Source: an uncultured Alphaproteobacteria bacterium
GTDB taxonomy: Bacteria; Pseudomonadota; Alphaproteobacteria; UBA11222
Assembly: GCA_947258435.1 (NCBI GenBank)
Contig: CAMYID010000012.1
Location: 62,001 to 126,000, forward strand
Length of the DNA: 64,000 nt
Reading direction: 5' to 3'
Shown: piece after piece, positions 8,903 to 17,210 of the stretch
How the letters are laid out: every line of letters starts with the position of its first letter
How positions within the stretch are numbered: position 1 is the stretch's first letter
Made by a program: the position numbers and the translations under genes
The notes under the pieces: model-generated
Told to the model about the DNA's origin: nothing
Seen by the model: only the letters and a program-made list of their open reading frames with translations
Databases searched by the model: none

Positions 8903-11725
8903 ATGGATAGTCCCGATCCTCTGCAGCTTCCCACCGTGCTTTTGCCCGGGCTTTCTGGTGCGATAGCGATCAGCGCCGATGGTGAATATGAGGAGCTTGA
9001 CCGCACCGCCGCCTTGCAGCGCTGGGAGGCAGAGCCCCTGCTATTGTGTCACCGGGCGAATGTGGCGCGTCGGCTTTCGGCCAGCGTCAATCTGGGGATG
9101 CATCACCTCGATTTACTGGAGTTGTTTGCGTTTGTCCGCCCTGCACGGTTTTGCCTGCCGACCCCGGCAGGTGTCCTCGCCGCGCTTGATCTGCCCCGGC
9201 CCGACGATCAGGTCGGCATGGCGCTGTCCTTGTTTGCGGCAACCGGGTATCTGCTTGATGAATTGGCGGATCCCTCCTATCGCGACCGTGAGGAAACCGC
9301 GCAGGCGGCTCAGCAGATGATGCGCGCCGGCTGGTCCTGGGGGGGTGCCGTTGCCGGCAGGCTGGGTGCGCCGGCGCGTGCAGCGGGGCCGCTTGGCGGG
9401 CTGGATATCTGGCGCCATCTTGCGGAGTGGGAGGAATTCGCGCCGCCGCCGCCGGCCGGGGATCGGCCGGTGCCCGCCGCTGCGGCTCGTGAAAAGTTGC
9501 AGCAAATACTGGGAGTGACGGCGGAGCGGCGGGAGAAACAGGCCGACTTTGCGGCACTTGCGGCGGAAAGTTTTGCGCCCGTCGAACAGGCCGGACATCC
9601 GCATGTGATTCTTGCGGAAGCCGGTACCGGGATCGGCAAGACGGCAGCCTATCTTGCGCCGGCCGAAATCTGGGCGCGGCAGAATGCCGGCAGTGTATGG
9701 GTATCGACCTACACCAGGAATTTGCAGCAGCAGATCGATGCCGAGACAGACCGGCTATATCCGGACCGACAGGAAAAGTCGGCAAAGGTGGCAATCCGCA
9801 AGGGGCGCGAGAATTATCTTTGCCTGCTTAATCTGCAGGAAGCGATGACGAGCGGGCGAGCTGTAAACCCTGCCGGGCCGGGGCTGATGGCCCGCTGGGC
9901 GCGCTATTGCCGTGACGGTGATCTGAGCGGTGCTGACTTTCCCGCATGGCTTGCCGGGCTGCTGGGGGCGAATTTTGTTTCAGCGCTGAGCGACCACCGG
10001 GGCGAATGCATTTATTCCGCCTGCACACATTACCGCAAATGCTTCATTGAAAAGGCAATCCGCAAGGCGCGTCAGGCCGACATCGTCATCGCAAACCATG
10101 CGCTTGTCATGATCCATGCCGCATTGGCGCAGGCCGTACCGCAGAGTGCGGAAAAGCCGCGCAAGCCTGTGGCGGTCATAAACCCGCCACCGGGCGGCGG
10201 CCATGCAAATAAAACCCCCCAGGGGCAAGGCGCCGCGCCCGGTACGCCCACCCGATATATCTTTGACGAAGGGCATCATCTTTTTCATGCGGCTGACAGT
10301 GCTTTCTCTGTACATCTCAGCGCATTTGAGTGCGCCGAACTCCGCCGTTGGATCCGGGGCGCGGAAGCGCAGCGGGGCGCGCGGGCGCGCGGCCTGACCG
10401 AACGGGTTGGCGATCTGGTCACAGAAGATGAGGAAGATGGGCAGGCACTTGTTGCCGCGCGGCGTGCGGCGGTGATCCTGCCGGAACCCGGGTGGCGTGA
10501 AAGGCTCCAGGCGGGGCGCCCGAAAGGGCCGGCTGAGACATTCTTTCTGGCATTGCGGCAGCTTGTCCTTGCCCGTGCCGCCAATCCGCGCCTTGGCTTT
10601 GATCTGGAAACCGAACTTGTGGCGCTGCCTGCGCCGCTGCTTGATGCCGCAGATGTTTTTGCCAGGGGAATAGCCGGATTGGCTGAGCCGCTAAGGCGGC
10701 TGGCCGCGGTGCTGGCCGCCCGGCTTGATAATGAGGTGGATCAGCTCGACAGTGCGACGCGCAACCGGATCGATGCGGTGTGCAGAAGTCTGCACCGCCG
10801 CGCGCTTATCTTGCTGCCTTCATGGCAGCAGATACTGCGCGATCTGCACTGTGAGACGCCGCCTGACTTCGTCGACTGGGCAGGGGTCGAACGGATTGCC
10901 GGGCGTGACAATGATGTCGGGATCAGGCGGCACTGGATCGACCCGACCCTGCCATTCGCGAATGCCTTGCTGGGCGGCGCTGATGGTGTGCTGATCACAT
11001 CCGCGACCTTGCAGGATCGCGCCGGCGATCTGCCGGACGACTGGACCGATTCTGAAATCCGCACCGGGGTACAGCATCTGCCCCTGCCCGCGCGGCGGGC
11101 GCGGTTTGAATCGCCTTTCGATTATGCGGCGCAGAGCCGCGTATTCATCGTTTCGGATCTGGCAAAGAACAATATTGAACAAACTGCCGCTGCCTATCGG
11201 GAGCTTTTCCTGGCCGCGGGCGGTGGCGGGCTGGGTATCTTTACCGCGATACACAGGCTGCGCGAGGTATACAGCCGTCTTGCCCTTCCGCTCGCCGAGC
11301 AGGAGATTGCGCTTTATGCGCAGCATGTGGATGGCATGGATGTCGGCACCCTTGTCGATATTTTCCGCGCCGATGTAACAGGTTGTCTGCTTGGCACGGA
11401 TGCGGTGCGGGACGGCGTCGATGTGCCGGGCGATGCGCTGCGGCTGATCGTCTTTGACCGGGTGCCCTGGCCGCGTCCCGATATCATGCATCGTGCAAGA
11501 CGGGCGGCTTTTGGCGGACGGCACTATGATGATTTCCTGACGCGAATGCGGTTAAAGCAGGCATTTGGCCGGCTATTGCGGAAACAGGATGACAGGGGCG
11601 TTTTCGTGATTCTCGACAGGCAGATGCCGACAAGGCTGACAAGCTGTTTTCCGCCCGAAATCGCGGTCGAACGCTGTGGAATCGCCGAGACGATTGCTGC
11701 TGTGACGGAATTTCTAGGTGATTGA
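8903..11725 (+). CDS. DinG/XPD-type superfamily 2 DNA helicase
   Basis: A 940-residue ATP-dependent helicase of the Rad3/XPD/DinG branch. The N-terminal 190 residues are outside the helicase core. Walker A is GTGIGKT (241-247) and the DEAH-type Walker B is DEGH starting at Asp455. Between them lie cysteines 307, 336, 369, 374 and 380, which match the place of the 4Fe-4S cluster of this family. The C-terminal part has the helicase motifs around DAVRDGVDVPG and the arginine-rich motif QAFGRLLRKQDDRG. These enzymes unwind 5'-3' at forks, D-loops or R-loops. It starts 49 bp after the histidine kinase gene on the same strand. Confidence 0.92.
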   Translation: MDSPDPLQLPTVLLPGLSGAIAISADGEYEELDRTAALQRWEAEPLLLCHRANVARRLSASVNLGMHHLDLLELFAFVRPARFCLPTPAGVLAALDLPRPDDQVGMALSLFAATGYLLDELADPSYRDREETAQAAQQMMRAGWSWGGAVAGRLGAPARAAGPLGGLDIWRHLAEWEEFAPPPPAGDRPVPAAAAREKLQQILGVTAERREKQADFAALAAESFAPVEQAGHPHVILAEAGTGIGKTAAYLAPAEIWARQNAGSVWVSTYTRNLQQQIDAETDRLYPDRQEKSAKVAIRKGRENYLCLLNLQEAMTSGRAVNPAGPGLMARWARYCRDGDLSGADFPAWLAGLLGANFVSALSDHRGECIYSACTHYRKCFIEKAIRKARQADIVIANHALVMIHAALAQAVPQSAEKPRKPVAVINPPPGGGHANKTPQGQGAAPGTPTRYIFDEGHHLFHAADSAFSVHLSAFECAELRRWIRGAEAQRGARARGLTERVGDLVTEDEEDGQALVAARRAAVILPEPGWRERLQAGRPKGPAETFFLALRQLVLARAANPRLGFDLETELVALPAPLLDAADVFARGIAGLAEPLRRLAAVLAARLDNEVDQLDSATRNRIDAVCRSLHRRALILLPSWQQILRDLHCETPPDFVDWAGVERIAGRDNDVGIRRHWIDPTLPFANALLGGADGVLITSATLQDRAGDLPDDWTDSEIRTGVQHLPLPARRARFESPFDYAAQSRVFIVSDLAKNNIEQTAAAYRELFLAAGGGGLGIFTAIHRLREVYSRLALPLAEQEIALYAQHVDGMDVGTLVDIFRADVTGCLLGTDAVRDGVDVPGDALRLIVFDRVPWPRPDIMHRARRAAFGGRHYDDFLTRMRLKQAFGRLLRKQDDRGVFVILDRQMPTRLTSCFPPEIAVERCGIAETIAAVTEFLGD

Positions 11726-11805
11726 CCGGGCGCGATAGTCGCCATAGGGTCGGCACCGGTATAAAGCGGCAGTCAGGCGCGACCCAAGCAGGAGAAAAGT
11801 TAGCA

Positions 11806-12219
11806 ATGGCATCCACAATCAACCAGCAGAGCGCACTCATCTATGTCATGGTGACCATGTCCGCAGCCGACAGTATTATGCGCGATCAGGAATTCCGCAC
11901 GATTGGCGGAATTGTGGAAAGCCTGCCTGTCTTTGAGGATGTCAATCGCGATGCGCTGGTTGCGGCAGCGGAGGATTGTGTCAGCCTGCTGGAGCCTGAA
12001 GACGGGCTTGATGCTGTTCTGGGACTTGTGAAAGAGGCCTTGTCCCCGGATTTGTGCGAAACCGCTTACGCACTGGCCTGCGAGGTGGCGGCCGCTGATG
12101 GTATGCTGGAGCAGGAAGAGCTGCGCTTGCTGGAGTTGATCCGGCATGAGCTTGATGTTGACCGGCTGCATGCGGCGGCGATCGAACGTGGCGTGCGCGC
12201 GCGTTATACCACCGCATAG
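11806..12219 (+). CDS. TerB-like (tellurite resistance B family) protein
   Basis: A 137-residue all-helical protein of the TerB-like type. The acidic metal-binding loops are visible as SAADSIMRDQEF near the N terminus and AAADGMLEQEEL near residue 103, the usual two-fold TerB arrangement. The molecular role is unknown; solitary TerB-like proteins are common in Alphaproteobacteria and do not by themselves mean tellurite resistance. ATG 11806 was chosen because GGAGAA lies 10 bases upstream; the longer frame overlaps the helicase gene and has no family sequence. It follows the helicase gene by 80 bp. Confidence 0.78.
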   Translation: MASTINQQSALIYVMVTMSAADSIMRDQEFRTIGGIVESLPVFEDVNRDALVAAAEDCVSLLEPEDGLDAVLGLVKEALSPDLCETAYALACEVAAADGMLEQEELRLLELIRHELDVDRLHAAAIERGVRARYTTA

Positions 12220-12271
12220 ACCGGGTTGAAGCGCGACCGGGTGTGTAACCCGCCTGAACCCCGGAAAAGCA

Positions 12272-13531
12272 ATGCCGCAAGATCATAACGCGATGCCGGC
12301 CAGATGGCGTGTCATTGGGCTCGTCACGGTATTGTGCGGCGCTTATATGATCAGCCAGTTTCTGCGTTCCTCCACAGGTGTGATTGCGCCGGAACTGTCG
12401 CGCGATCTGCAGCTTGCGCCGGGTGCGCTGGGTATGCTGAGCGGCGCTTTTTTCTTCTCATTTGCCCTGGCGCAGATACCGGTGGGGTTGATGCTCGATC
12501 GTTATGGCGCGCGCAACTCGATGGTTGTGCTGATGGGTTTTGCGATTGTCGGCTGTGTGATCTTTGCCCGGGCCGATGGCCTGTTTGCGCTGGGGGGCGG
12601 GCGTGTTCTGATGGGGATCGGCTGCGCCTGCCTGCTGATGGGGCCGTTGATGATCTATACGCGCTGGTTTCCCGCGGACCGGTTTGCGACCTTGTCAGGT
12701 ATACAGATTGCCGCGGGAACATTGGGGGTGCTGCTTGCGACGACGCCGCTTGCCGCGATCTCTGAGTGGATTGGCTGGCGCGGCGCCTTTTGGGGACTTG
12801 CTGTCATTACCGCAATGATGGCGGCGCTTGTGCTGGGCACCGTGCGCGATGTGCCCGCGCATCTGCCGCAGCCATCGCGTTCGCGTGAAAGTCTGGGCGA
12901 AAGTATACGCGGTCTGGGTAGGGTGCTGCGTAATCCCTCACTCCCCTATATCTTTGCGCTGCAGTTTGTCGCCTATGGCGCGATGATCAGCGTGTTGGGG
13001 CTGTGGGGCGGGCCGTTTCTGAATGATGTTTATGGGCTTGATGGTCCCGGGCGGGGCAATATCCTGTTGCTGATGTCCATCGCCGTGGCGGTTGGCATGC
13101 TGTTCTGGGGCCCACTTGATCGCAGGATGAACAGCCGCAAGCGACCGATCCTGTTGGGTGGGGCGGGAAGTGCCGCGGCATTGCTGTTGCTGGCGTTGCT
13201 GCCCCGGTCAGGGATTGTGCCGGTCACCGCCTTGTTCATAGTGCTTGGTTTCTGTAACGGCTATACCGCGATTTCACTGGCTCATGGGCGGTCGATTTTC
13301 CCTGATGCCCTGGTGGGGCGTGGTATTACCCTGCTCAATATGGGCAATATGGCCGGCGCCGGGCTGTTGCAGTTTGTGGCGGGTCTGATTATCGGGCGGT
13401 TCGTGCCGCCGGGAATGCCTGCGCCGGTTGCGGCCTATCAGCTCGTATTCGGTTTTCTCGCGCTTTGCCTGATTGCCGCGCTGCTGTTTTACCGCCGAAT
13501 CGATGATTGTCCGCCAAATGCCGCCAATTAA
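12272..13531 (+). CDS. MFS transporter
   Basis: A 419-residue major facilitator carrier with 12 predicted helices. The family motif between helices 2 and 3 is recognisable as GLMLDRYGARNSM. The layout (QFLRSSTGVIAPELSRDLQLAPG at the first helix and loop) resembles nitrate/oxalate/organic-anion type or general MFS proteins, but the substrate cannot be assigned. It lies 52 bp after the TerB-like gene. Downstream it is followed by the sRNA locus and a BKACE-dioxygenase operon; whether it belongs with them is unclear because the sRNA terminator lies between. Confidence 0.85.
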   Translation: MPQDHNAMPARWRVIGLVTVLCGAYMISQFLRSSTGVIAPELSRDLQLAPGALGMLSGAFFFSFALAQIPVGLMLDRYGARNSMVVLMGFAIVGCVIFARADGLFALGGGRVLMGIGCACLLMGPLMIYTRWFPADRFATLSGIQIAAGTLGVLLATTPLAAISEWIGWRGAFWGLAVITAMMAALVLGTVRDVPAHLPQPSRSRESLGESIRGLGRVLRNPSLPYIFALQFVAYGAMISVLGLWGGPFLNDVYGLDGPGRGNILLLMSIAVAVGMLFWGPLDRRMNSRKRPILLGGAGSAAALLLLALLPRSGIVPVTALFIVLGFCNGYTAISLAHGRSIFPDALVGRGITLLNMGNMAGAGLLQFVAGLIIGRFVPPGMPAPVAAYQLVFGFLALCLIAALLFYRRIDDCPPNAAN

Positions 13532-13633
13532 TTTGTGCGGGTGCGGGATAATTTGTCGCAGATGAGGCGGGATAGACTTTAAATGACAAAACAGACTATA
13601 AAATATCCATAAAAATCAAGTGGTTATCTGTAT

Positions 13634-13650
13634 TTTGTGCAATGCACAAA
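13634..13650. promoter_or_regulatory. perfect palindrome TTTGTGCAATGCACAAA (PhaR-box-like)
   Basis: This is an 8-1-8 perfect palindrome about 27 bp upstream of the predicted -35 box of the sRNA gene. Bases 13638-13649 (TGCAATGCACAA) fit TGCRNYGCASMA, the PhaR binding consensus I recall from Bradyrhizobium. The 12-mer TTGTGCANTGCA in it occurs again upstream of phaZ. A run of seven T follows the palindrome on the + strand, so a weak terminator for the MFS gene is an alternative reading. Confidence 0.5.
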
Positions 13651-13676
13651 TTTTTTTGCAGAGCAGTATTTTTTTG

Positions 13677-13704
13677 TTGCGCCTAATCAGAATTAGGCTA
13701 TTAT
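13677..13704 (+). promoter_or_regulatory. sRNA promoter with embedded operator
   Basis: TTGCGC (13677-13682) and TATTAT (13699-13704) form a sigma-70-like promoter with a 16-bp spacer. The perfect palindrome GCCTAATCAGAATTAGGC (13681-13698; 7-bp arms, 4-bp centre) fills the whole spacer. A bound regulator would block or remodel the promoter, so it is a likely operator. The regulator is not identified. Confidence 0.55.
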
Positions 13705-13710
13705 GAACTC

Positions 13711-13802
13711 ACGGCACAGGGATTTTCATCCCTCCCGCCGTTGCCCTTCCTGGGCGTTTCCTCCCTAAACTCGGGCCGTTCCTGCGGGAACGGCCTTTTT
13801 TT
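13711..13802 (+). ncRNA. small RNA resembling the alpha-r8/suhB (MmgR) type
   Basis: The inferred RNA is about 92 nt. It starts with a closed stem ACGGC/GCCGT (13711-13715 with 13737-13741) enclosing the hairpin GGGAT-TTTC-ATCCC. A second hairpin GCCC-TTCCT-GGGC (13743-13755) follows. Next is an unpaired segment with TTTCCTCCCT (13757-13766), then a strong Rho-independent terminator. As I recall, MmgR/alpha-r8 RNAs keep exactly such an unpaired UUUCCUCCCU motif before the terminator; it resembles an anti-Shine-Dalgarno sequence and would pair with ribosome-binding sites of target mRNAs. The 5' end is inferred from the promoter at 13677-13704. No reading frame explains the segment. Family identity is inferred, not tested. 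Confidence 0.65.
13774..13802 (+). terminator. Rho-independent terminator of the sRNA
   Basis: A perfect 9-bp stem, GGCCGTTCC (13774-13782) with GGAACGGCC (13787-13795), encloses a TGCG loop and is followed by seven T residues. This is the strongest intrinsic terminator in the window. Confidence 0.92.
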
Positions 13803-13907
13803 CTTCTTCGCGGCAAGCCGGCGCCAAAGGGCGAATAACGCTTTGTGGAAATGCCGCGCTTCTCTACACTTAATCCTGGAAAACAACAAGTATCAGGGGG
13901 AGGGATT

Positions 13908-14786
13908 ATGGCCGGTGAATGCTGGCTTGAAGTGGCGCTTAACGGCCCCTGGGGAAAAAGGCGCCAACCCCATGTTCCTGTAAGCGTCGATGAGATCGTG
14001 GCCGATGCGGTCGCCTGCGTCGAGGCGGGAGCGGCTATCATCCATTTCCATGCATATGACACGGCGACAGGGCGGCAAAAGGACGATGCGGACCTTTATG
14101 CCGCAATCGTTGACGGAGTGCGTAGCCGTTGCGACGCGATCGTCTATCCGACCCTGCCTGCCGACGGCAGTGCGGATATCGACCCCGAAGGCGGGGCCGA
14201 TGCCCGGTTCGCTGCGTTAAAGGGGTTGGCTGACCGTGGCCTTGTTGAATGGGGGGCGCTTGATCCCGGTTCGATGAATTTCGCCCATTCGGGGCAGGTG
14301 GCGGCCGGGGATAAGGGATTTGTCTACACCAATTCGGTTGAACATATCCGCGCGGGGTTGCGTTTTGCCGCAACGCGCGGGCTGCCCATGGCTTATGCGA
14401 TTTACGAACCCGGATTTCTTCGGCTGGGGGCGCAGCTTGCGGCTGAACAACCCGATGCGGGACAGCCAATATACCGGCTGATGTTCACCGAAGGCTTTAC
14501 GTTCAGCTATCCGCCACGGCCCTATGCGTTGCGGGCCTATCATGAATTGTTGCGCGAATTTGCACCTGGTGCCCCCTGGATGATCGCCGGGCTTGATGTG
14601 GATCTGATGCCGCTTATTCCGCTTGCGGTCGAGCTTGGCGGGCATGTCCGGGTCGGGCTTGAGGATGCGCAGCTTGGCCATCCCAGAACAAATCTTGAAA
14701 TCGTGCAGCAGGCTGTCACCGCGATTAAGGGCGCGGGCGGGACACTGGCAGCGCCCGGGCAGATCCGCGCAGCGCTGCGCCAGTAA
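13908..14786 (+). CDS. BKACE family protein (beta-keto acid cleavage enzyme, DUF849)
   Basis: A 292-residue TIM-barrel enzyme of the BKACE/Kce family (PF05853). Family members cleave beta-keto acids with acetyl-CoA to give acetoacetate and a new CoA ester, using zinc. Visible marks are EVALNGPWG at the N terminus, the metal-site histidines in AAIIHFHAYD, and the later GGHVRVGLEDA segment. The precise substrate varies within the family and cannot be fixed here. ATG 13908 has GGGGGAGGGA just upstream. An extradiol dioxygenase gene follows 53 bp downstream, so the pair probably acts in one catabolic route. Confidence 0.85.
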   Translation: MAGECWLEVALNGPWGKRRQPHVPVSVDEIVADAVACVEAGAAIIHFHAYDTATGRQKDDADLYAAIVDGVRSRCDAIVYPTLPADGSADIDPEGGADARFAALKGLADRGLVEWGALDPGSMNFAHSGQVAAGDKGFVYTNSVEHIRAGLRFAATRGLPMAYAIYEPGFLRLGAQLAAEQPDAGQPIYRLMFTEGFTFSYPPRPYALRAYHELLREFAPGAPWMIAGLDVDLMPLIPLAVELGGHVRVGLEDAQLGHPRTNLEIVQQAVTAIKGAGGTLAAPGQIRAALRQ

Positions 14787-14839
14787 CAAAAACCCGATGG
14801 GTATAAGCCGGGCACAGAGAAACAGAAGGAGACCGGATC

Positions 14840-15709
14840 ATGCAGAAAGTTACCGAACTCGGCTATATGGGGATCGGCGTCAAAAGCCTTGCGGAATGGA
14901 AGGATTATGCCTCCCGGATCGTCGGGCTTGAGGTTGTTGACGGGGCGCATCCGGGCCAGTGCTTTTTGCGCATGGATTACTGGCATCACCGGATCATCGT
15001 TGAGGAGGATGGCAGCGATGATCTTTCCTTCCTTGGTTTTCGTGTCGCAGGCGCCGAAGAGTTTCGCGCCATGCGTGCCCAGCTTGAGGAAGCTGGCGTC
15101 ACAGTGCAGCCCGCAAGCGCCGGGGAGGCGCAGGAACGGCATGTACTTGAGCTGATGCGGCTTGAGGATCCAAGCGGCAATGCGCTGGAAATTTTTCATG
15201 GTCCGCATGTGCAGACGCATAAACCCTTCCATCCCGGCCGCGCTATGCATGGCCGGTTCATGACCGGTACCGGCGGGCTGGGCCATCTCATCCTGCGTGA
15301 GACGGTGGGTTTTGAGAAAACCCACACATTCTACAGTCTGCTAGGGATGCGCGGCGGGGTCGAATACCGTATTCCGATACCCGGCATGGATAAGCCGTTC
15401 GAGATCATGTTCCTGCATTGCAATGATCGCGATCATACGCTGGCCTTCGGATTACCCGGCGATAAGCGCATCAATCATCTGATGCTGGAATATGAAAACT
15501 TCCACGATGTGGGGCTGGCCTATGATCTTGTGCAGCAGAATGAAATCCATGTCGGCATCACGCCGGGCTGCCACGCAAACGATCAGATGTATTCGTTCTA
15601 TGCCGCCAATCCATCAGGCTGGATGATCGAATTTGGCTGGGGCGGCCGCGATTCCACCCATCAGTCCGAATATTACGACCGCGACACCTATGGCCATAAG
15701 GCGCAATAG
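14840..15709 (+). CDS. extradiol ring-cleavage dioxygenase, BphC-like (VOC superfamily)
   Basis: A 289-residue two-domain type I extradiol dioxygenase, like 2,3-dihydroxybiphenyl 1,2-dioxygenase. These Fe(II) enzymes open catechol-type rings next to the two hydroxyls. The iron ligands of the family are in place: His149 (GLGHLIL), His213 (INHLMLEY) and Glu264 (WMIEFGWGG). His200 in DHTLAF and Tyr254 in YSFYAANPSG match the usual active-site residues. The linker PFHPGRAMHGRF is also typical. Because this is a complete ligand set, the enzyme is probably active; the catechol substrate is unknown. It has AGAAGGAG upstream and forms an operon with the BKACE gene. Confidence 0.88.
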   Translation: MQKVTELGYMGIGVKSLAEWKDYASRIVGLEVVDGAHPGQCFLRMDYWHHRIIVEEDGSDDLSFLGFRVAGAEEFRAMRAQLEEAGVTVQPASAGEAQERHVLELMRLEDPSGNALEIFHGPHVQTHKPFHPGRAMHGRFMTGTGGLGHLILRETVGFEKTHTFYSLLGMRGGVEYRIPIPGMDKPFEIMFLHCNDRDHTLAFGLPGDKRINHLMLEYENFHDVGLAYDLVQQNEIHVGITPGCHANDQMYSFYAANPSGWMIEFGWGGRDSTHQSEYYDRDTYGHKAQ

Positions 15710-15714
15710 CTATG

Positions 15715-15756
15715 AGGGGCGGAAGCGCGGTCATGTTGGACCACGCTTCCGCCCCT
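15715..15756. terminator. bidirectional hairpin terminator
   Basis: AGGGGCGGAAGCG (15715-15727) pairs with CGCTTCCGCCCCT (15744-15756), and an inner GGTC/GACC extends the stem past a mismatch, with loop ATGTT. It lies between convergent genes (dioxygenase and symporter). T tracts are weak on both sides, so it may act in both directions as a stem block. Confidence 0.7.
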
Positions 15757-15770
15757 AAAGGTTTGTCTTC

Positions 15771-17210
15771 TCAGGCAGCTGTCTGCCCTTCCGGCGCCGT
15801 GTCATCGATGGCCGGTACTGCGCGCTTTTCACTTAACAGCCAGCCGACGATAAGCGCGAGCAGGATGGCAGGCATTCCCTCATAGACATCCAGATGCCAG
15901 TCGAGATAGCGCCAGTACAGCGCTGTTGCGACCCCGATGATCATGATCAGTATCGCATAGCGTTCGGTAATCGTGCGCCCCAGTGCATAGAGAATAAGCA
16001 AGGGGCCAAAGGCGCTCGCCAGCGTCGACCAGGCGAGGATGACAAGGCTGAAAACACTCTGATTTTCGCCCAGCGCGATGATCAGGGCAAACAGGGTGAC
16101 AAGTGCTGTTGCGCCTTTCAGTTCCCAGTTGCGCTCCAGCTGGCGTGGCAGCAGATCATGTGTCAGCGCCGCGGAACAACTCAGCACAAGCGAATCCGCG
16201 GTCGACATGGTGGCTGCAAAGATACCTGCCAGAATCAGCCCGACCAATATGGGCGGCAGCAGCTCGCGCGCCATGGTCGGCAGGGCCAGTTCAGGGTCAA
16301 GCCCGTCAAGCTCGGGCAGATAGATCCGCGAAAGCAGGCCCACCCCTGTTGCCAGCAAATAGAAGGGAATGAAATAACCGTAATACCAGGCGCGCGCGCG
16401 GCGCATATGACCGGGCTTGTCCAGTGCCATGAAACGGACCATCACATGCGGTTGGCCGATGACCGACAGCCCCGCGAACATCCAGCCCACGACAAACAGG
16501 ATCATGCCCAAAGCGCCGGGGAACAGCAGATCGTCAGGAAACCAGTTAAGAAACCCGGTTACCTCGCGCATTTTGGCCATTGTGCCGTCAACGCCCCCCA
16601 AACCCCACACACCGACGACAAGAAGCAGCGTCATCGCGGCGATCATGACCACAGATTGCGCCGTATCGGTCCAGATTGAGGCGCGCAGTCCACCTGCCAC
16701 GCTATAGGCCAGCACGATCACCGCCACCAGCACAGCACCAGCCTGTGGCGGCCAGTCGAACACGCCGTGCAGCGCCTTGCCCCCGGCGCTGATCTGCGCA
16801 GCGGCATAAGCGCCCAGAAAGATAATCGTGACAATGGCGGCAAGTCGGCGCCAGACGGCAAATTCAGTTCCGCCCCAGCGCGCAAGCACCGCTGAGAACG
16901 ATGCCTCGTCGGTCTGCATCGTGGCTTTGCGTAACTCCCGATGGACGAAAGTGGATGCCAGATAATCACCCAAGATCCAGCCCACCATCAGCCAGATCGC
17001 GGAAAGCCCCACCGCATAGGTGTAGCCGATCACCCCGATAAACATATATCCCGAATTATTGGTCGCAACCGCCGACAGTCCGGTCATCCAGGGGCTGACT
17101 TCACGGTCCGCCAGATAGTAATCGCGCTTTGTCTGTTTCGCGCGCAGGAAAGATAGCAGCCCGATGACAAGAAAGAGCGCCATGAAAACGAGGAAGCTGA
17201 TGAGGGTCAT
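15771..17210 (-). CDS. sodium:solute symporter (SSS family)
   Basis: A 479-residue symporter of the PutP/SSS family with about 13 helices and the LeuT fold. Characteristic segments are the YYLADREVSPWMTGLSAVAT start, SAVATNNSGYMFIG in helix 1, VIGQPHVMVRFMA and the STADSLVLSCSAALTHDLL motif in which serines and threonines bind sodium. Substrates of this family include proline, pantothenate and other organic acids; the exact one is not clear. Its start codon overlaps the stop of the upstream TPR gene in an ATGA arrangement, so the two are translationally coupled. Confidence 0.92.
   Translation of the reverse strand: MTLISFLVFMALFLVIGLLSFLRAKQTKRDYYLADREVSPWMTGLSAVATNNSGYMFIGVIGYTYAVGLSAIWLMVGWILGDYLASTFVHRELRKATMQTDEASFSAVLARWGGTEFAVWRRLAAIVTIIFLGAYAAAQISAGGKALHGVFDWPPQAGAVLVAVIVLAYSVAGGLRASIWTDTAQSVVMIAAMTLLLVVGVWGLGGVDGTMAKMREVTGFLNWFPDDLLFPGALGMILFVVGWMFAGLSVIGQPHVMVRFMALDKPGHMRRARAWYYGYFIPFYLLATGVGLLSRIYLPELDGLDPELALPTMARELLPPILVGLILAGIFAATMSTADSLVLSCSAALTHDLLPRQLERNWELKGATALVTLFALIIALGENQSVFSLVILAWSTLASAFGPLLILYALGRTITERYAILIMIIGVATALYWRYLDWHLDVYEGMPAILLALIVGWLLSEKRAVPAIDDTAPEGQTAA

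Noticed and set aside
11806-12219. Tellurite-resistance (ter) stress operon
   Set aside because: Only a single TerB-like protein is present, with no TerC, TerD or TerZ neighbours.
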